From positions 1 to 35,937 of the forward strand of contig NZ_JAATOW010000043.1 in NCBI RefSeq assembly GCF_011806405.1: a stretch of 35,937 nucleotides of DNA, in the 5' to 3' direction. A program made the position numbers and the translations under genes. Of the stretch, positions 33,044-35,937 are shown piece by piece (positions within the stretch are counted from its first letter, which is position 1; each line of letters starts with the position of its first letter). The DNA is from Pseudooceanicola sp. HF7 (GTDB lineage: Bacteria; Pseudomonadota; Alphaproteobacteria; Rhodobacterales; Rhodobacteraceae). The notes beneath the pieces are model-generated. The model had not been told where the DNA came from. It did not search any database and was given only the letters and a program-made list of their open reading frames with translations.

Positions 33044-35638
33044 GTGAAGACAAGCGGGATCGCAGAACGGCTGAAGGTCATCTTTCCCTTCCTGCTGACC
33101 GCCGTGCTTTTCGCCGCCGGCGGGCTGGCGCTTTACCACCTGCTGGAAGAGGTCTCCCTGAGGGAGGTGATGACCACCCTGCGCGCCACCCCGGCCAGTG
33201 CCATCGCCCTGGCGATCCTGTGCACGGTGGCGGGCTACGGCGCGCTGGTGGGCTTTGACTGGTCCGCCCTGCGCTACCTTGGCCGGCGCCTGCCCCTGCC
33301 CGTCGTCGCCACCGGCGGCTTCCTGGGCTACGCGATCGAGAACACCGTGGGCGCGGGACCGGTCACCGGGGGCGCGGTGCGCTATCGGATCTATTCCGCC
33401 CTTGGCCTGCCCCCGATCGAGATCGCGGCGATTTCCGTCTTCGGCTCCATCGCCTTCGGGGCGGGCACCGGCTTCATCGGCCTGGCCGCGCTGGCCTGGC
33501 ATCCCCATGTGCTGGGAGACATGCTGCCCCATGGGCTGGCCCTGTCGCACGGGGCGATCCGCCTGGGCGCGCTGGCCGCCCTGGCGGCGGGCAGCGTCGC
33601 GCTGGTGGTCCTGGCCCTGCGCGGAGGCGAGCTGACCTTTCGCGGCATGAAGCTGCGCGCGCCCTCGCCCGGGCTGCTGGCGGGGCAATTCCTGCTGACC
33701 GCGGCGGAAACTCTGTTTTCCGGCCTTGCGCTTTACCTGCTTCTGCCGACGGACGGGCTGGGCTTCGTGCCCTTCATGGCGGTTTTCGCGGCGGCGGTTC
33801 TGGCCGGCGTCGCCTCTCACGTGCCCGGCGGTGTCGGGGTCTTTGAAAGCGTGGTGATCGCGGGCCTGCCGCCCTCTGTTCCGGCCGGGCAGGCCGCCGC
33901 CGCCCTGTTGCTGTTCCGCCTGATCTACTACGTGCTGCCCTTCATCCTGGCGCTGCTGCTGATGGCGCTGGCAGAGCTGCGCATGACCGGGGGGCCGGTG
34001 CGCGCGCGGCTGTCACCGCTGTTCCGCGCCGTCAGCTCGCTTGTGCCGCTGGCCATGGCGGGCATGGTCTTTGTCGCCGGGGCGCTGATGATGCTGGGCA
34101 GCCTGCTGCCGGCCACCAGCGGCTGGTCGCAGGAGCTGGGCCAGCTTGTGCCGCTGGCCTTCCTGGAGGGCGGCGCGCTGATGTCGAGCGTGCTGGGTGC
34201 CCTGCTGCTGGTCATCGCCCATGGCCTGATGCGCCGGGTCGAGGGCGCCTGGTGGCTGGCCATGGCGGTGCTTCTGCTGGGCGCGGGCGCCAGCCTGGCC
34301 AATGGGCTGGATTACGACAGCGCGCTGGCCCTGGCGCTGGCCGCGCTGATCCTGCTGCCTACGCGGCGCGAGTTCTACCGCGCCACGCGGCTGACCCGCA
34401 ACGTGCTGAGCCTGCGCTGGAGCCTGCTGATGCTCTGCCTCGGGCTGACGCTGCTGGCGGTCTTCTTCTTCGCCCACAAGGCCACCCCCTACGACGCGGA
34501 GCTTTGGTGGCAATTCGCCTCTGACAGCGCGGCACCGCGGGCCCTGCGCGCGGCCCTGGTGGGGCTGGTGGTGATCGCGCTTCTACTGCTGCGTTTCGCC
34601 CTGCGCCCCGGCCGGCTGGAAGCCGCCCTGCCCGATGCCGATCAGCTGGCCCGCGCCGAGGCGATCCTGCGCGCCGGCCCCGCCCCCCAGGGCGTCCTGG
34701 CGCTGACCGGGGACAAGGCGCTGCTGTTCTCGCCCAGCGGGGAGAGCTTCCTGATGTATCGCACCCAGGGGCGCAGCTGGGTTGCCCTGCATGAGCCCAT
34801 CGGCCGGGAAGAGGAAATCGCCCCCCTGGCCTGGGCCTTTCACGATGCCGCCCATGCGGCCAATGCGCGGCCCGTCTTCTACGCTGTCTCAGGCGCCTCT
34901 GCCCCGATCTGGCTGGACATGGGCCTGGGCATCCAGAAACTGGGCGAGGAAGCCGTGGTGGAGCTGGAGGACTTCGGGCTGCAGGGCAGCGCGCGCAAGC
35001 GGCTGCGCACCAGTCACAACCGCGCCCTGCGCGACGGGCTGAGCTTTGAATACCTTGCCCCGCCTCATGCGCCGGCGCTGCTGGCAGAGCTGAAGGCGAT
35101 CTCCGATGGCTGGCTGCGGGCGCGCTCCACCGGGGAAAAGGGCTTTTCCGTGGGCGCCTTCACAGAGGATTACCTGCAAAGGACCCCGGTGGCGCTGGTG
35201 CGGCTTGAGGGCCGCGTGGTGGCCTTCGCCAACCTCTGGGAAACCGATCTGCGCCGCCGCGCCGCGCTGGACCTGATGCGCCACCCGGAGGATGCGCCCT
35301 CGGGCGTGATGGAGTTCCTCTTCACGGAGCTTCTGCTGCATTACCGCGATGCGGGTTTCCGCGAATTCAGCCTGGGCAATGCGCCCTTCTCCGGGCTGGA
35401 GGCGCGCCGGGGCGCGCGGCTGAGCACCCAGTTGGGGGCCTTCCTTTATCGCCACGGTGGCAGTTTCTACAACTTCGAGGGGCTGCGCGCCTTCAAGGAG
35501 AAATTCGATCCCCGCTGGGACCCGGTCTACGTGGCCCTGCCGCCCCGCGCCAACCTGGTGGCGGTGGTGACCGACCTGGTCGCGCTGATCGGCGGCGGGG
35601 TCACGCGCAGCCTTGGGGTCGGGGCCGGGCGGCGGTAG
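33044..35638 (+). CDS. mprF: MprF-type lysyl/alanyl-phosphatidylglycerol synthase and flippase
   Basis: It transfers an amino acid from tRNA to phosphatidylglycerol and flips the product outward, lowering negative surface charge and often cationic-peptide sensitivity. It has 864 residues from the GTG at 33044, which has GGGGGAAG 5-10 nt upstream; an ATG at 32984 would add 20 residues. The N-terminal ~520 residues form many membrane helices, including the flippase signatures ENTVGAGPVTGGAVRYRIYSALG and SHVPGGVGVFE. The C-terminal domain (about 550-850, DUF2156) is cytoplasmic and carries the synthase. It includes GESFLMYRTQGRSWVALHEP, GSARKRLRTSHNRA and FSLGNAPFSGLEAR. Which amino acid is used is not visible. 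The next gene (fic) is convergent, 83 bp away. Confidence 0.9.
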   Translation: MKTSGIAERLKVIFPFLLTAVLFAAGGLALYHLLEEVSLREVMTTLRATPASAIALAILCTVAGYGALVGFDWSALRYLGRRLPLPVVATGGFLGYAIENTVGAGPVTGGAVRYRIYSALGLPPIEIAAISVFGSIAFGAGTGFIGLAALAWHPHVLGDMLPHGLALSHGAIRLGALAALAAGSVALVVLALRGGELTFRGMKLRAPSPGLLAGQFLLTAAETLFSGLALYLLLPTDGLGFVPFMAVFAAAVLAGVASHVPGGVGVFESVVIAGLPPSVPAGQAAAALLLFRLIYYVLPFILALLLMALAELRMTGGPVRARLSPLFRAVSSLVPLAMAGMVFVAGALMMLGSLLPATSGWSQELGQLVPLAFLEGGALMSSVLGALLLVIAHGLMRRVEGAWWLAMAVLLLGAGASLANGLDYDSALALALAALILLPTRREFYRATRLTRNVLSLRWSLLMLCLGLTLLAVFFFAHKATPYDAELWWQFASDSAAPRALRAALVGLVVIALLLLRFALRPGRLEAALPDADQLARAEAILRAGPAPQGVLALTGDKALLFSPSGESFLMYRTQGRSWVALHEPIGREEEIAPLAWAFHDAAHAANARPVFYAVSGASAPIWLDMGLGIQKLGEEAVVELEDFGLQGSARKRLRTSHNRALRDGLSFEYLAPPHAPALLAELKAISDGWLRARSTGEKGFSVGAFTEDYLQRTPVALVRLEGRVVAFANLWETDLRRRAALDLMRHPEDAPSGVMEFLFTELLLHYRDAGFREFSLGNAPFSGLEARRGARLSTQLGAFLYRHGGSFYNFEGLRAFKEKFDPRWDPVYVALPPRANLVAVVTDLVALIGGGVTRSLGVGAGRR

Positions 35639-35721
35639 GAGACGGGTGGGCCGTTCTGAAGGGGCCTTACCGGCAGCGGGACATCGACACATAGAAATAT
35701 CCGAATTTATCGGCCGGTCCT

Positions 35722-35937
35722 TCAGTAGGTCAGGTAATAGCGCGTCGCGCGCCCGCCGCCGGGGCCCCGTCTGAGGATCCCGCGGCTTTCCAGGTCTGTC
35801 AGATCCCGGGTGGCCGTGGCGGGCGACACGCGGGCGATCTTGCCCCAGGGACCGGCAGACAGGCCCTGTTCCAGCCGCGCGGGGCCTTCGGCGAACAGCC
35901 GGCGCAGGACGCGTTCGGCCCGCTCGGGCAGATCGGG
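35722..35937 (-). CDS. Fic family protein, 3' end (continues at position 77 downward in the circle)
   Basis: This holds the last 71 codons and the stop of the Fic gene whose 5' part is at 1-950. It is in the same frame through the 77-bp repeat (35861-35937 equals 1-77). It encodes the C-terminal winged-helix-like segment (ATATRDLTDLESRGIL) and the end RATRYYLTY. See the entry at 1-950 for the full description. Confidence 0.85.
   Translation of the reverse strand, partial: PDLPERAERVLRRLFAEGPARLEQGLSAGPWGKIARVSPATATRDLTDLESRGILRRGPGGGRATRYYLTY
35861..35937. repeat. 77-bp terminal direct repeat, right copy
   Basis: Identical to 1-77; see there. Confidence 0.9.

Noticed and set aside
29756-33820. 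A 1354-codon open frame on the minus strand
   Set aside because: It runs antisense to apbE, the diflavin reductase, the YncE-like gene and mprF. Its composition (Arg, Gly, Gln, His rich) is typical of a GC-driven shadow frame.

Overview
The window is very probably one complete circular plasmid of about 35,860 bp from a GC-rich alphaproteobacterium, most likely a member of the Rhodobacteraceae (Roseobacter/Paracoccus-like). Its first 77 bases are repeated exactly as its last 77 bases, as expected when a circular molecule is written out linearly with an assembly overlap. A Fic-family gene runs across the join. The replication module (rep of the Rep_3 family, iterons, parA, parB), the TRAP and ABC uptake systems and the high GC content fit this group. 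The taxon is inferred from gene content and recalled homologues, not from a search.

Layout. (1) 35722-35937 plus 1-950: a Fic AMP-transferase-like protein, with an inverted/direct 11-bp repeat array at its promoter. (2) 1144-5458: the plasmid backbone. parA-parB is transcribed leftward and rep rightward from an iteron-containing origin. Three copies of a 15-bp palindrome resembling parS lie inside parB, parA and rep. (3) 5497-13056: a nearly complete oxidative uronate pathway. It holds uronate dehydrogenase (udh), galactarolactone isomerase (gli), galactarolactone cycloisomerase (gci), keto-deoxy-glucarate dehydratase (kdgD), a GntR/FCD regulator and a three-gene TRAP transporter. Only the final 2-oxoglutarate-semialdehyde dehydrogenase is missing. 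A palindromic operator overlaps a TTGACA box before kdgD, and a related half-site overlaps the TTGACA box before dctP. (4) 13622-21599: a catabolic cassette I cannot match to a described pathway. A RidA-like gene is divergent to an operon of NMT1/THI5-type ABC transporter, CodA-like deaminase, FAD-linked oxidase, two flavodoxin-fold NAD(P)H:quinone reductase-like proteins and a creatininase-family amidohydrolase. Four of these genes are chained by ATGA stop/start overlaps. (5) 21609-24551: two leftward genes for surface glycan modification, an alpha/beta-hydrolase fused to a GT2 glycosyltransferase and a sulfotransferase-like protein. (6) 25091-32548: a TonB-dependent receptor followed by an EF-hand protein, a DUF2271 protein, a PepSY-type membrane protein, ApbE, a membrane-anchored flavodoxin/FNR reductase and a YncE-like beta-propeller. 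This looks like an outer-membrane uptake and envelope electron-transfer system for a metal or metal complex. (7) 33044-35638: an MprF-type lipid aminoacyl-transferase/flippase.

How it works together. The plasmid is a compact accessory replicon joining two substrate-catabolism cassettes, a metal-uptake/redox cassette and envelope modification genes to a par/rep backbone. Two solute-binding-protein genes (dctP and the NMT1-like gene) are each followed by a strong hairpin before the membrane-component genes, a usual way to make more binding protein than permease. A ~70-bp element with helically phased ATACCGAC units occurs twice, in opposite orientation (about 13.25 kb and 24.8 kb). One copy faces the glycosyltransferase gene and the other faces what may be a lost gene.

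No tRNA, rRNA, CRISPR array, transposase or complete insertion sequence was seen.
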